Shown: positions 36,171 to 45,698, counted from the stretch's first letter. The stretch: DNA of 64,000 nt from Hungatella sp. (GCA_009712635.1 WASS01000029.1:293276-357275); one strand, 5' to 3'. The notes: generated by a model from the letters alone, not told the origin. Translations and numbers: made by a program.

Positions 36171-36680
36171 ATGAACACATTTCAAACCATTACTGCAAAA
36201 GAGTTTAATTACAATCCATTCCAGTTAATTGGAGATGAATGGATGCTGATTACTGCTGAAAAGGACGGGAAGGTAAATACCATGACGGCTTCCTGGGGCG
36301 GACTTGGGATTTTATGGAACAGAAGCGTTGCCTATGCTGTCATCAGACAGAGCCGTTTTACAAAAGAATTTGTTGATGGAGCAGATCATTTTTCCCTTTC
36401 GTTTCTGGATCATAAAGCATATGCAAAAGAACTGGGGTATTTAGGCAGCGTATCAGGAAGAGACGAAGATAAGATAAAAAAGACCGGAGTAACAGTAAAT
36501 CATGAAGACGGTGTGCCCTTTATTGATGAAGCGTCCAAAGTTTTAATCTGTGAGAAACTCTTTGTAACAGACATGAAGCCGGAGAACTTTATCATTCCTG
36601 AAATAGACACCAAATTTTATGCAGATAAAGATTACCATCATCTGTATATTGGAGGCATCACAAAGATTCTGACCAGATAA
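36171..36680 (+). CDS. Flavin reductase-like FMN-binding protein
   Basis: 169 residues of the split-barrel flavin reductase-like family. KVNTMTASWGGLGILWNRSV and the phosphate-binding IRQSRFTKEFVDGADHFSLS are typical of NAD(P)H:FMN-binding members of this family in anaerobes. ATG 36171 follows AGGAGGT. It is probably a cytoplasmic flavin- or flavoprotein-linked reductase transcribed with the glutaredoxin-like gene. The physiological electron acceptor cannot be deduced. Confidence 0.85.
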   Translation: MNTFQTITAKEFNYNPFQLIGDEWMLITAEKDGKVNTMTASWGGLGILWNRSVAYAVIRQSRFTKEFVDGADHFSLSFLDHKAYAKELGYLGSVSGRDEDKIKKTGVTVNHEDGVPFIDEASKVLICEKLFVTDMKPENFIIPEIDTKFYADKDYHHLYIGGITKILTR

Positions 36681-36749
36681 ATGACCGGCGGGCATACATA
36701 GGATTTCGAAAATGACACATCCTAATTAAAAAATGAAAGGAGCCTGTTT

Positions 36750-36884
36750 ATGCCAAAAGACAGTCAGCCGGATAATAAGGAAGCCAGAATGGAAAAATGC
36801 AATGGTCAGACGCCTCTAACAAGAGAGAATCAGAATAAGAATAAAAATGCCAAGCGTAAGTCCATTAAGCACAATGATGTCTAG
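36750..36884 (+). CDS. Small basic hypothetical protein, 44 residues
   Basis: A short ORF starting at ATG 36750 with AAAGGAG upstream at good spacing, and followed by its own terminator-like hairpin. The product begins MPKDSQPDNKEARMEK and ends KRKSIKHNDV; it is rich in Lys, Asn and Gln, without membrane segment or signal peptide, and probably disordered. No function is recognised. The good ribosome site, separate terminator and lack of a competing frame support real expression. Confidence 0.6.
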   Translation: MPKDSQPDNKEARMEKCNGQTPLTRENQNKNKNAKRKSIKHNDV

Positions 36885-36911
36885 CCACACATAGTAAAAA
36901 CAGCATGAAGC

Positions 36912-36949
36912 AAGCCCCGGAGCTCACACCTCTGGGGCTTTCGTTGTGT
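36912..36949 (+). terminator. Terminator-like hairpin after the small basic protein gene
   Basis: AAGCCCCGGAG (36912-36922) pairs with CTCTGGGGCTT (36930-36940), 11 bp including one G-U. The tail TCGTTGTGTG is only moderately T-rich, so termination may be partial. Confidence 0.65.
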
Positions 36950-37007
36950 GCTGACTGATATATATCACAAATTTATGTGTTTAAGAATACCTTAAAAGAG
37001 ACTGTTG

Positions 37008-37472
37008 ATGAAAGAGGTTTATAAGGTGAAAAAGCTTAATTCTCAAAAGGTATTTGTACAATATCGGGATATAATGGAACCATACGGGCCTGTTAAGGGC
37101 AGATTATATACGATTACACATTCAGATATAACCGCAGAACTGTTTGTGTTTGTAGCCCCTGAGTATGCAGAAGATCAATTTACCAATATGCATGACGAGG
37201 TGAAAATTGCCTGGGAATTATATAATGAAGGAGTTGCTTTAATTGGCTCTGTGATTGTTGATGGTGAGGGTGTAACCGGAGATCCATCCATAAGAAATAA
37301 GATATTCTATAACGAAATGCCCACTGCACTTCAGGCATTACGCCAGGCTGACAGATTTTTGTTTGAAAAAGAACCTGATCTGGATCATGCACCAGTGTAT
37401 ATTCAATTTATCTCAGACAATCCTGAATATAACAAAACATATGATTTTGGAGTGATTGGTATGTATCAGTAA
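37008..37472 (+). CDS. Staygreen (SGR)-family protein
   Basis: About 154 residues. YTITHSDITAELFVFVAPEY resembles the PRRYTLTHSD-type signature of staygreen proteins, and LNSQKVFVQYRD near the start matches the LNPKKLHVKF-type opening of bacterial members. Plant SGR and some bacterial homologues extract Mg2+ from chlorophyll a (Mg-dechelatase). Here there is no chlorophyll, so the natural substrate is unknown. Start choice is open: ATG 37008, TTG 37005, or GTG 37026, which has the better ribosome site AGAGG. It lies alone between a terminator and a convergent gene. Confidence 0.68.
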   Translation: MKEVYKVKKLNSQKVFVQYRDIMEPYGPVKGRLYTITHSDITAELFVFVAPEYAEDQFTNMHDEVKIAWELYNEGVALIGSVIVDGEGVTGDPSIRNKIFYNEMPTALQALRQADRFLFEKEPDLDHAPVYIQFISDNPEYNKTYDFGVIGMYQ

Positions 37473-37546
37473 AAATCAGCTGGGGGCTGGAGCACTAAGT
37501 AATCTAGTGCGACAATCCCTTTCTTAAACACCCTCTGGGTTAATAG

Positions 37547-38314
37547 TTATTTTTCTACTTTTATATTATCCAAAATAAATGATTTATCTTCATTGATTAC
37601 AACATCAGCTTTTATGGTCCCAATATATTGTGGTGTAACAATATTAGTGAAATAAGCTTCCATTCCTAAAGTTATATTTACTCCACTGTCAAAAGAAAAT
37701 GATACATTGTTACCATAAGAAATTTTTTCGAAATTCCAATTTGAATCATTAAAGCTTTTAAGATCAATGTCATATAAATCTTTATTATTGATAATTATAT
37801 CTAAAACATTGTCACTTTGTAATTTGTAGTTAATTGCTTCATTTAACTGCTTTTTATAAATATCCGCTGAAAAATTCATAATATTTAAAGAGTTCTTAGA
37901 GTCCTGGTAAAAACCATATAAATCCTCAATATACACCTCAGATCCAGATTCAGTATTAAAAGAGCATAATACAATATCCTGTTGACCAATTTGAATTACT
38001 TTTAATTTAGGAAGAACAAACATTGGTGTCATATATTTGATGTCATATTTTTTTAACTCATTTCCATATCTGACTATTATACCTTTATTATTATCAGTAT
38101 TATCATTTATACCATATACATAAAAATTCTTTTCTGGAATTTCAGCTAATAAAGGATATTTGGATTTTTTAAATGTATCTTCTTTTGTAATATTCTTATC
38201 TAATTTGTCAATACTTAACTCTTTATTGGCTTGATGTTTGTTTAAATATAATATGACTATTCCAGCTAAAATTACAGCTATTCCAAAATAAATATATTTT
38301 CTTTTAACGTTCAT
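37547..38314 (-). CDS. Membrane-anchored hypothetical protein, AT-rich
   Basis: 255 residues on the minus strand. Residues ~8-24 (YFGIAVILAGIVILYLN) are a single N-terminal membrane anchor without a cleavage or lipobox motif; the rest is a predicted extracellular, Asn/Lys/Asp-rich domain with beta-strand-like text. No family is recognised. Its base composition is much more AT-rich than its neighbours, and it is flanked by genes on the opposite strand, as expected for a separately acquired gene. A clear ribosome site (AGGAGGGA) and a TTGACA-17-TATTAT promoter on the minus strand indicate that it is expressed. Confidence 0.75.
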   Translation of the reverse strand: MNVKRKYIYFGIAVILAGIVILYLNKHQANKELSIDKLDKNITKEDTFKKSKYPLLAEIPEKNFYVYGINDNTDNNKGIIVRYGNELKKYDIKYMTPMFVLPKLKVIQIGQQDIVLCSFNTESGSEVYIEDLYGFYQDSKNSLNIMNFSADIYKKQLNEAINYKLQSDNVLDIIINNKDLYDIDLKSFNDSNWNFEKISYGNNVSFSFDSGVNITLGMEAYFTNIVTPQYIGTIKADVVINEDKSFILDNIKVEK

Positions 38315-38346
38315 ACTTAGTTTCCCTCCTAAATAATTTAACTACT

Positions 38347-38375
38347 ATAATAGTTTGTACAGAAAATTTTGTCAA
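38347..38375 (-). promoter_or_regulatory. Promoter of the AT-rich membrane protein gene
   Basis: On the minus strand, TTGACA (38375-38370), 17-nt spacer, TATTAT (38352-38347), about 33 nt before the start codon; ribosome site AGGAGGGA at 38329-38322. Confidence 0.8.
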
Positions 38376-38448
38376 CTTGTGGCAGATAATGCTTTATTAA
38401 CGGAAAAATAAACTCTAACTGAAAATGTATTACTTGTTATTTCATAAA

Positions 38449-38477
38449 TTGACAGGTAACGTCCCATTATCTATAAT
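38449..38477 (+). promoter_or_regulatory. Fully consensus sigma-A promoter of the Lhr helicase gene
   Basis: TTGACA (38449-38454), exact 17-nt spacer, TATAAT (38472-38477), 40 nt before ATG 38518. Both hexamers are perfect, implying strong, unregulated transcription. Confidence 0.92.
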
Positions 38478-38517
38478 AAAGAGATACACTTGTGAAATAT
38501 AAAAATCGGAGGCGTCT

Positions 38518-41500
38518 ATGTCAGATCATTCCATGGAACTTTTTCAAACAGATACCAGACACTGGTTTGAATGTGCACTTGGTACCCCTACCCTGGTTCA
38601 GAAACAGGCATGGCCTGAAATTGCAGCAGGCAGGCATACCCTTGTTTCAGCCCCTACCGGAACGGGTAAGACACTGACGGCATTTTTGATATTTCTTGAC
38701 AGGCTTTTAAACGAAGCAGCAAGGGGGGAATTAAAACAGGAACTGCAGCTGATTTATATCTCTCCTTTAAAATCCCTGGCTGGTGACATCAGGGAAAATC
38801 TCCGCCGGCCCCTGGAAGGAATTGTGGAGGAGAGAAAAAAGTCAGGGAATTATAACGGTCTGGAACTTTCTGTGGGAATCCGAACCGGTGATACCACACA
38901 AAAAGAGCGGAATCAGATGATTAAAAAACCACCCCACATTCTTATAACAACTCCGGAATCCTTCTATCTGATGCTGACCAGTAAATCAGGACAGAAAATC
39001 TTAAAGACAGCAAAAACACTGATTATCGATGAGCTGCATGTGATGATTGACACCAAAAGAGGAGCGCATTTAATGCTTTCTGCAGCCAGACTGGACAAGC
39101 TTTGCACTAAGCCTTTGCAGCGGATCGGATTGTCCGCTACCATTGAACCTCTTGATCTTGCAGCAAACTACCTGGCTCCCGGAGAGGTTTCCGTTGTGGC
39201 GCCTAAGATGAACAAGGAGATCCGGATTGAGATAAAAAGTCCATTTTCAGATGGAAGCATTCAGGGTAAGGACTCTGTCTGGAAAGACATTGCAAAAACC
39301 ATATACTCTTATATAGGAGGAACGGGCAGTTCTCTGGCATTTGTGGAAGGACGGGCATATGCAGAAAAGCTTGCCCACTTTATTAACGAGTTAGGCGGCG
39401 AAGGATTCGCCCGCACCCATCACGGGAGCTTATCCAAGGATCAGCGTTATGAAGTGGAGCAGGCGTTGCGTGATGGCTCTTTGAAACTTCTTTGTACCAC
39501 TTCCTCCATGGAACTTGGAATTGACGTAGGAGAAATCAAACAGGTATTTCAGGTTGGCTGCCCCCGTTCTGTCTCCAGCACCATGCAGCGGCTGGGCCGC
39601 GCCGGACATAATCCCGGGCGTGTCAGCGTCATGTATATGTTTCCCAGAGAGGCTTCGGAAGGTTTATTTTGCGGATTTACTGCAGAAGCGGCGAGAAACG
39701 GGAAGATAGAAAATGCCAGACCGCCCAGACTATGCCTGGATGTACTTGCCCAGCATCTGGTATCCATGGCATGTACCCAGGAATTCGGGGTGGAAGATGT
39801 GATGGATATTTTAGCCGGAGCCTATCCGTTTTATGGGGTAACGGCAGAGGATGTAAAAGGTGTTTTACGTATGCTTGCAGGTGATTATGAGCATGAACGG
39901 GATATTCCGGTAAGACCCCGAATTATTTACGACCGGATTCATGACCGGATAAACGGAGATGCTTACAGTCGTATGCTGGCGGTCAGTGCAGGTGGAACCA
40001 TACCTGACAGAGGTCTTTACACAGTCCGGTCGGAAAGCGGAGTCAGGCTGGGAGAGCTTGATGAGGAGTTTGTCTTTGAAAGCAGAATCGGGGACCGGTT
40101 TTTACTTGGTACTTTCGCATGGCAGATTGTCAATATCATGCGGGATACGGTGATCGTATCACAGGCAAATACTTCCGGTGCCAGGCTTCCCTTCTGGCAT
40201 GGAGATATTAAGGGACGAAAACTTGGAACCGGACTTGTATTCGGTGAGATTTTCCGCAGGTTTAATGAGTCTGGCAGTACAGAAGCTTTATATAAAGAAT
40301 TAACAAAGCTTGGCTTAGATGAAGTGACAGGAGAGCGTGCCCTTGATTTCCTGCTCAGTCAGCAAAAAAGCACGGGAATTCTTCCAGATGACAGAACCAT
40401 ACTGGTAGAGCATTTTATGGATGAAAACAGCAATCATCAGATGATGGTTCACTCTGTATTTGGACGTCAGATCAATGAACCCCTGTCTCTTCTTGTGACT
40501 GAAGCGGCAAAGCTTCATATGGATACTACCATAAACTGCACGGCAGATGATGATGGTTTTTTATTGTTTCCTTATGATGGAACCCCTTTGCCCGATGGAC
40601 TTATTTATGAAGTATCTCCTCAAAAAGCGGCTGCCATTGTCGCTGCATTGCTTCCGGCCACCCCTCTGTTTAACATGAATTTCCGTTACAATGCCGCAAG
40701 GGCGCTGCTTATGGGAGTAAGAAATCAAAAGCGTCAGCCCCTCTGGATCCAGAGAATGAAAAGTGCACAGATGCTGTCTGGCCTGGTAAAAGAGGAAACC
40801 CATCCCATACTAAGGGAGACAAAACGGGAATGTCTGGAGGACTTTTGGGATTTAAAGGGACTGCAGTCTGTTTTATATGAGATACAATCAGGAAACATCC
40901 AGATACGGGAAATGTACTTGGAGACACCTTCCCCCATGTCACTGCCTTTAAGGCGCCAGACAGAGGCTTCCATGATGTATGATTATGCTCCTACGCCCCA
41001 GAGCATCCATGAGACGGTTAAGGAGGCGGTTCATGAAGCAGCCAAAATCACCCCCGAGCCTGAGCATCTGGCCCGTGTTTCCCAGAGAATGCATCTTCCG
41101 GAAGATGAGGAACAGCTTCATACACTTCTTATGATCGAAGGTGATATGGAAGCAGGAGAACTGGATATTCCCATTGAATGGCTGGAGTCTCTGGCTTTCA
41201 AGGGAAGGGCACTCTATGTAGAACCCGGCTTATGGATTGCGGCAGAGCATGGGGATGAATATGAAAATGCTCTGATTAAGGGGCAGAAAAATGCGGGAAA
41301 ACGTCTTATTCAAAGAATGCTTAAGTATCGGGGAGCAAAATCTTTGGAACAGACAGCCGAACGGTATTTATGGTCAGAGGAAAAGGCTCTTGATATTTTA
41401 ACTTCACTGTGTGACCAGAGGAAAGTGATTTTACAGGATGGAGTTTATTATCACGCAGACCTTTATGACAGAGCCAGGAATGAGACAATTAAAAGCAGAA

Positions 41501-42645
41501 GAAGGCAGATTACCACCCTCCCCTCCGGATGCTATGCCGCTCTTATGGCAATGCGCCTTCGGATATCTGCATCCCCTCTTGAGCAGCTTCAGACTGCCAT
41601 GGAAGGACTATTGGATCAGCCTTTTCCGGTAGATCTGTGGGAGAATGTACTTTTGCCTGCACGAGTGGGAAACTATCGCCCGGAACTTATGGATTCGCTG
41701 CTATCAGCGGGTAAAATATTCTGGCAGCTGGAAAATGGTTCTGACCTTACGTTCCACCAGACTGCTGATATTGACTGGAGCGCAGATTTAACGGAAGTCC
41801 ATGAACAGCTGGAGGGAGAGGAAAAAGCCGTGTATGGCGCTCTGTTGAAACATGGGGCAAGCTTCATGCAGAGATTGGAAGAAATCATAGGGGGATCGCC
41901 TTATGAAGCCTTGTTTTCACTGGCAGAAAAGGGGCTTGTAAGTGCAGACAGCCTGATTCCGGTCAGGCAGCTTATGAACCGGGATAAACTGAATAAAGGA
42001 ACCGTTCGCCAGCGGGTAAACGCCAGGACAAAAATTCTATTAACCGGCAGATGGGAAGTAGTACGTCCGCGTAAGGAAGCTACTGTTGAACAATTGCTTG
42101 ACCGCAGCTTTGACAGAACCGTGATAGTGTGCAGGGAGACAATCAAGGGCCTGACCTGGAGTGGGGCACTGGAAACACTGCGGATCTGGGAATATACTGG
42201 CAGGGTGCGGAGGGGGTATTTTATTGAAGGCCTGTCAGGAATCCAGTTTATCCGGGATAAAAATTTTGCAGCAACCATGGCAGGTCTTTCAAATCCCGGT
42301 AAAGAGGTTATCTGGTTAAACGGAGCAGATCCTGCCCAGCTTTGGGGGAAAGTACTAAAGCATCAGGAAGGAAGAGCATTTCTAAATGTACAGGGAACTG
42401 CAGTGGCATTGTGCAAAGGAATACCGGCAGCCATTTTTGAACGCCAGGGAAAAGTCTTAAAGATATTTGATATGAATTGTGCAGAGGAGGCACTTAAGGT
42501 GTTTGTTAAGGAATTTATGGGACATAGGATCTACCCTTCACGAAACAGAATAGTAGTAAAAGAATATCCCAGGGAAGCAGAAGATTTGCTTCGTCTGGCA
42601 GGTTTTCGCCGTGAACTGCAGGATTATGTACTGTATTGCCTTTAA
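38518..42645 (+). CDS. lhr: Lhr-family large DEAD/DEAH-box helicase
   Basis: 1375 residues, close to E. coli Lhr (about 1540) in plan. Walker A APTGTGKT (45-52), Walker B IDELH (170-174), motif III SAT (206-208), helicase C-domain with CTTSSMELGIDVGEI and arginine-finger motif QRLGRAGHNPGR, then winged-helix and Lhr core domains, and a long C-terminal region of Lhr-CTD type. ATG 38518 follows CGGAGGC. Lhr proteins are 3'-5' ATP-dependent DNA/RNA-DNA helicases linked to DNA repair and transcription stress. The neighbours give no further hint; the gene has its own consensus promoter. The GT8 gene 62 nt downstream may be co-transcribed. Confidence 0.93.
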   Translation: MSDHSMELFQTDTRHWFECALGTPTLVQKQAWPEIAAGRHTLVSAPTGTGKTLTAFLIFLDRLLNEAARGELKQELQLIYISPLKSLAGDIRENLRRPLEGIVEERKKSGNYNGLELSVGIRTGDTTQKERNQMIKKPPHILITTPESFYLMLTSKSGQKILKTAKTLIIDELHVMIDTKRGAHLMLSAARLDKLCTKPLQRIGLSATIEPLDLAANYLAPGEVSVVAPKMNKEIRIEIKSPFSDGSIQGKDSVWKDIAKTIYSYIGGTGSSLAFVEGRAYAEKLAHFINELGGEGFARTHHGSLSKDQRYEVEQALRDGSLKLLCTTSSMELGIDVGEIKQVFQVGCPRSVSSTMQRLGRAGHNPGRVSVMYMFPREASEGLFCGFTAEAARNGKIENARPPRLCLDVLAQHLVSMACTQEFGVEDVMDILAGAYPFYGVTAEDVKGVLRMLAGDYEHERDIPVRPRIIYDRIHDRINGDAYSRMLAVSAGGTIPDRGLYTVRSESGVRLGELDEEFVFESRIGDRFLLGTFAWQIVNIMRDTVIVSQANTSGARLPFWHGDIKGRKLGTGLVFGEIFRRFNESGSTEALYKELTKLGLDEVTGERALDFLLSQQKSTGILPDDRTILVEHFMDENSNHQMMVHSVFGRQINEPLSLLVTEAAKLHMDTTINCTADDDGFLLFPYDGTPLPDGLIYEVSPQKAAAIVAALLPATPLFNMNFRYNAARALLMGVRNQKRQPLWIQRMKSAQMLSGLVKEETHPILRETKRECLEDFWDLKGLQSVLYEIQSGNIQIREMYLETPSPMSLPLRRQTEASMMYDYAPTPQSIHETVKEAVHEAAKITPEPEHLARVSQRMHLPEDEEQLHTLLMIEGDMEAGELDIPIEWLESLAFKGRALYVEPGLWIAAEHGDEYENALIKGQKNAGKRLIQRMLKYRGAKSLEQTAERYLWSEEKALDILTSLCDQRKVILQDGVYYHADLYDRARNETIKSRRRQITTLPSGCYAALMAMRLRISASPLEQLQTAMEGLLDQPFPVDLWENVLLPARVGNYRPELMDSLLSAGKIFWQLENGSDLTFHQTADIDWSADLTEVHEQLEGEEKAVYGALLKHGASFMQRLEEIIGGSPYEALFSLAEKGLVSADSLIPVRQLMNRDKLNKGTVRQRVNARTKILLTGRWEVVRPRKEATVEQLLDRSFDRTVIVCRETIKGLTWSGALETLRIWEYTGRVRRGYFIEGLSGIQFIRDKNFAATMAGLSNPGKEVIWLNGADPAQLWGKVLKHQEGRAFLNVQGTAVALCKGIPAAIFERQGKVLKIFDMNCAEEALKVFVKEFMGHRIYPSRNRIVVKEYPREAEDLLRLAGFRRELQDYVLYCL

Positions 42646-42707
42646 AGACATGGAAGCCATAAGGGGATCATAGAATAAAAGATGATTGTGTGATTGAGGA
42701 GGAGAGT

Positions 42708-43556
42708 ATGAATCTGTTAATTTCAATTTGTGAAAGTTTTTTAACACCGGCTAAGGTGATGCTGTATTCCCTTTCCAGATTTCATGAAGATGTTGATATT
42801 TATTTATTATACAGTTCATTGTCCAAAGAAGATATTAATGATTTGGAACTTTTTGTAATTAATAAGTGTAAAGCCAGGCTTCATCCGGTCTGTGCCTCCG
42901 GATTTTTTACCAATGTGCCTCTTTCCAGCCGGTATAAAAAGCCCGAATTGTATTATCGTATTCTGGCACCATATCTGCTTCCCGCAGAACTGGACCGGGT
43001 TTTATATCTGGATGCGGATATTATTATCAATGGATCGCTGAATGAGTTTTACAATCAAAGCTTTGAAGATAATTTTGCCGCTGCTGTCAGAGACCGGTTT
43101 GAAGATATCGATAAAGTGATTGCGATTAAAGAGAAGCTTGGATTAAAAAAGGAAGATGGGTATTTTAATTCAGGAGTCATGCTGTTTAATCTGGCACTGT
43201 TTCGAAAAGAGATCACGCTTGATGATATTATGGCTCTGATTGATGAGAAGAGGGAAGCTTTGCGTTATTTTGATCAGGATGTATTAAACTGTCTTTTAAA
43301 GAATCATATAAAGCTTTGCAGCCAGGAATATAATACCCAGACTTATCCCTTTGACCAATGCAGTCTCTCCGATATAAAAGATGCTGCAGTTGTCATTCAT
43401 TATACCGGACTTCCTAAACCATGGAGTCCGGATTACAACGGTACACTGGACTATTTATATTGGAAAAATTCATTGAATGCCGGATTCACCCAGGATTATC
43501 AGGAATATTGGGAGAAAAAGTTTGGCAGCCAGGAAGTTGAGCAGACTCAGAAGTAA
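42708..43556 (+). CDS. Glycosyltransferase family 8
   Basis: 282 residues of GT8 (galactosyl/glucosyltransferase type). The metal-binding DxD is D102-A-D104 in YLDADIIINGS, followed by GYFNSGVMLFNLALFR and a C-terminal HYTGLPKPW. ATG 42708 follows AGGAGG by 5 nt; GTG 42690 would place the start before the ribosome site. It probably adds a sugar from a UDP-sugar to a cell-surface glycan or glycoprotein. No other surface-polysaccharide genes are nearby, so the acceptor is unknown. Confidence 0.9.
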   Translation: MNLLISICESFLTPAKVMLYSLSRFHEDVDIYLLYSSLSKEDINDLELFVINKCKARLHPVCASGFFTNVPLSSRYKKPELYYRILAPYLLPAELDRVLYLDADIIINGSLNEFYNQSFEDNFAAAVRDRFEDIDKVIAIKEKLGLKKEDGYFNSGVMLFNLALFRKEITLDDIMALIDEKREALRYFDQDVLNCLLKNHIKLCSQEYNTQTYPFDQCSLSDIKDAAVVIHYTGLPKPWSPDYNGTLDYLYWKNSLNAGFTQDYQEYWEKKFGSQEVEQTQK

Positions 43557-43602
43557 AAAATGGGCAGATTATCGGGGATTTCCGGTTAAATCTGCCCATT
43601 TT
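43557..43602. terminator. Bidirectional terminator between GT8 and the M6 protease genes
   Basis: AAAATGGGCAGATT (43557-43570) pairs with AATCTGCCCATTTT (43589-43602), 14 bp, with A-rich and T-rich ends that serve both convergent genes. Confidence 0.88.
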
Positions 43603-43628
43603 ATATTAAATTCAGCTATTTAGCATTA

Positions 43629-45698
43629 TTATTTTCCATATACTTTCCATTCAAGAATCCCGGTTGAGCTTGTTCCTTTTGATTCCATTACAATGGAAAT
43701 TGCCCTTGTATTTACTGGCGTAAAAGTAGTTGTATTATATTGGTTAATTTTTGTTCCAAGGCCTCTGGCATTTTCCACCTCCTGCCATGCATTTCCATCC
43801 CAGTAATAGATGTGGCAGGAAGCTGGGACATCGATCCCCTGACCGTCTTTAAACCAATAGATATCACAGCCTGTGATGGTGTGATTTTCATTAAATGTGT
43901 ACTGAACCCATTGTGACCCGGTTTCTGGCCAGTTACCGTATACAGCGCCGCTCCGGTCGTTTGAACTGGAAGGATCAATTCCATCATTTAATGCAGTTAT
44001 AGTTTCCCAATCGGATACGTAAGAAGCTGTGGCAGAAGCTAGTCCGGCGATGTTTTTTAACTGTGGTTTCGGATCAGGATCCGGAATTTGACTGGATGCC
44101 GATTGTACAAATGTCATTTCCTTACCTGGATTGCTGATTTGAGATAACTCCAAACCAGATTCCCATTGATTCCACCATTTAGAATCAGGAGTTGTGGTGC
44201 TGGTAAAGGAATCCCTGTATCCAGCTCGGAACAAATCGCCCCGGTTTCCTCCGTTTATATTTCTTTCCAGATCATATTTTCCGTCTGCCTGTTCAAGGGA
44301 TACTAAATAATGGCTGCCGGATGTCATTTCATTTTTAGAATTATTCCCTTTTTCATCTACGTGCCAGATTGCCAGTCCTGCATCTGGTACGTCTGCATAT
44401 CTGCCGTTTCTTTGAATATTTTCTATTAAAAAATATTCATTGGTCTGATTGCCTGACCACTTGTAACAATAGGAATTTCCATTTCCATCAGCTGCTGCGG
44501 CAAATTTTGTACCTGCTCCATATTCATTCATGCTCATGGGAAGGTTCCAGCGGGATATAATATTTCTGCAGTATGGATCTGGCGGGACTGGATTCTTTTC
44601 ATTTAATACGGTACTCATCAGGCTGTATGCTCCTGTACCCTGTGAATCTCCATCATAATCATAAAGATCCGGATATCCGTAAATCATATGACCACTCTCG
44701 TGACATATTGTGTAGAGTGACATATCACTTCCGATACTGGACATCTCATATTTCTGGATTTTGACACCACTGATATAGTCAGATTTTGGATACCAGGACT
44801 GATGGGGCCATAATCCTTTTGCCCATCCTGCCTCCGGAGTGCCTGCATAAAGAAGATTAACTGCTTTTAAATATCCTCTGGAATCCGTGGTAAGTGAGGA
44901 AAGATTAATACCAGAGGATTTAAGCCACTGAAATGTTTCTTCTGCAAGCTCGTCTGATTTGGCATAGGAACCTGTTTGTTCATAAATATCGTCGTAATAG
45001 GATTTTGGATGCTTTGCTGTATAAAATCCAATTAATTTATTGGTATAAGTAACTTTTCCGCCCGAGACATCGTAATAATAATCTTTTACAGATCCATTGT
45101 TGTTAAAACCTGTGTAGCCTGTTTCGTTAAAGAAACGCTCTATTTCTGATTCAGTAATATCACTCTTTACATCTGGAAAATCCACTAAGATTGTCAGTCC
45201 TTGTACGTCTCCGGAAGCTTTTATTTTTGAATCGAGAAGGCCTCTTTCAAAATCATTATCTGATTCAGGAGCATTTTTTAAATCAGTTCCATGAAGTCTT
45301 TTTCTTACTTCATCAACTTTCTCCCTAATTGCTTCATTTTTAATTTTTACATGTTTTTTCAGGTCTGTGATTCCCTGTTCGCCCTCTGAGCCTGTATTCT
45401 TCCGGTTTTGGTTTCCTTTATAAACAATTCCTGATGATATGTATTCTGTCTGGTCATCATTTAATTTTGCATAACAGATCCAGCCATTTTCGTCACGGCA
45501 AAGTGTATATCCTTCCGGAGTCTCGATCTGCTGGAAATATTCATCTCCAGTGGCATTTACTATAACTTTATTGCCATCTGGCTGAATTAATTCAAACTGT
45601 TTATTGACGTATGGTGCTGCCAAAACATTGAAACTCATCATTGCAAGCATTGCAGCTGCTGTAAATCCAGTTGTTAAAAATTTAATCTTTTTGTGCAT
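43629..45698 (-). CDS. Secreted M6-family metalloprotease with C-terminal discoidin-like domain
   Basis: 689 residues on the minus strand. A signal peptide (residues 1-28, ending NVLAA) is followed by a propeptide-like region. The peptidase M6 domain carries the zinc motif HESGH (333-337) in ICHESGHMIYGYPDLYD. Residues ~555-689 form an F5/8 type C-like domain (ASATASYVSDWETITALNDG, QWVQYTFNENHTITGCDIYW, TSSTGILEWKVYGK) of a sort usually attached to glycan-active enzymes. The prolines after the catalytic part (PDPDPKP) form a short linker. It should be exported and cleave extracellular proteins while binding a glycan or surface. A tiny leader ORF lies upstream (45771-45788). Confidence 0.9.
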   Translation of the reverse strand: MHKKIKFLTTGFTAAAMLAMMSFNVLAAPYVNKQFELIQPDGNKVIVNATGDEYFQQIETPEGYTLCRDENGWICYAKLNDDQTEYISSGIVYKGNQNRKNTGSEGEQGITDLKKHVKIKNEAIREKVDEVRKRLHGTDLKNAPESDNDFERGLLDSKIKASGDVQGLTILVDFPDVKSDITESEIERFFNETGYTGFNNNGSVKDYYYDVSGGKVTYTNKLIGFYTAKHPKSYYDDIYEQTGSYAKSDELAEETFQWLKSSGINLSSLTTDSRGYLKAVNLLYAGTPEAGWAKGLWPHQSWYPKSDYISGVKIQKYEMSSIGSDMSLYTICHESGHMIYGYPDLYDYDGDSQGTGAYSLMSTVLNEKNPVPPDPYCRNIISRWNLPMSMNEYGAGTKFAAAADGNGNSYCYKWSGNQTNEYFLIENIQRNGRYADVPDAGLAIWHVDEKGNNSKNEMTSGSHYLVSLEQADGKYDLERNINGGNRGDLFRAGYRDSFTSTTTPDSKWWNQWESGLELSQISNPGKEMTFVQSASSQIPDPDPKPQLKNIAGLASATASYVSDWETITALNDGIDPSSSNDRSGAVYGNWPETGSQWVQYTFNENHTITGCDIYWFKDGQGIDVPASCHIYYWDGNAWQEVENARGLGTKINQYNTTTFTPVNTRAISIVMESKGTSSTGILEWKVYGK

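Noticed and set aside
41901-42278. 125-codon minus-strand frame within the lhr gene
   Set aside because: Antisense to a continuous, conserved helicase frame; no ribosome site.
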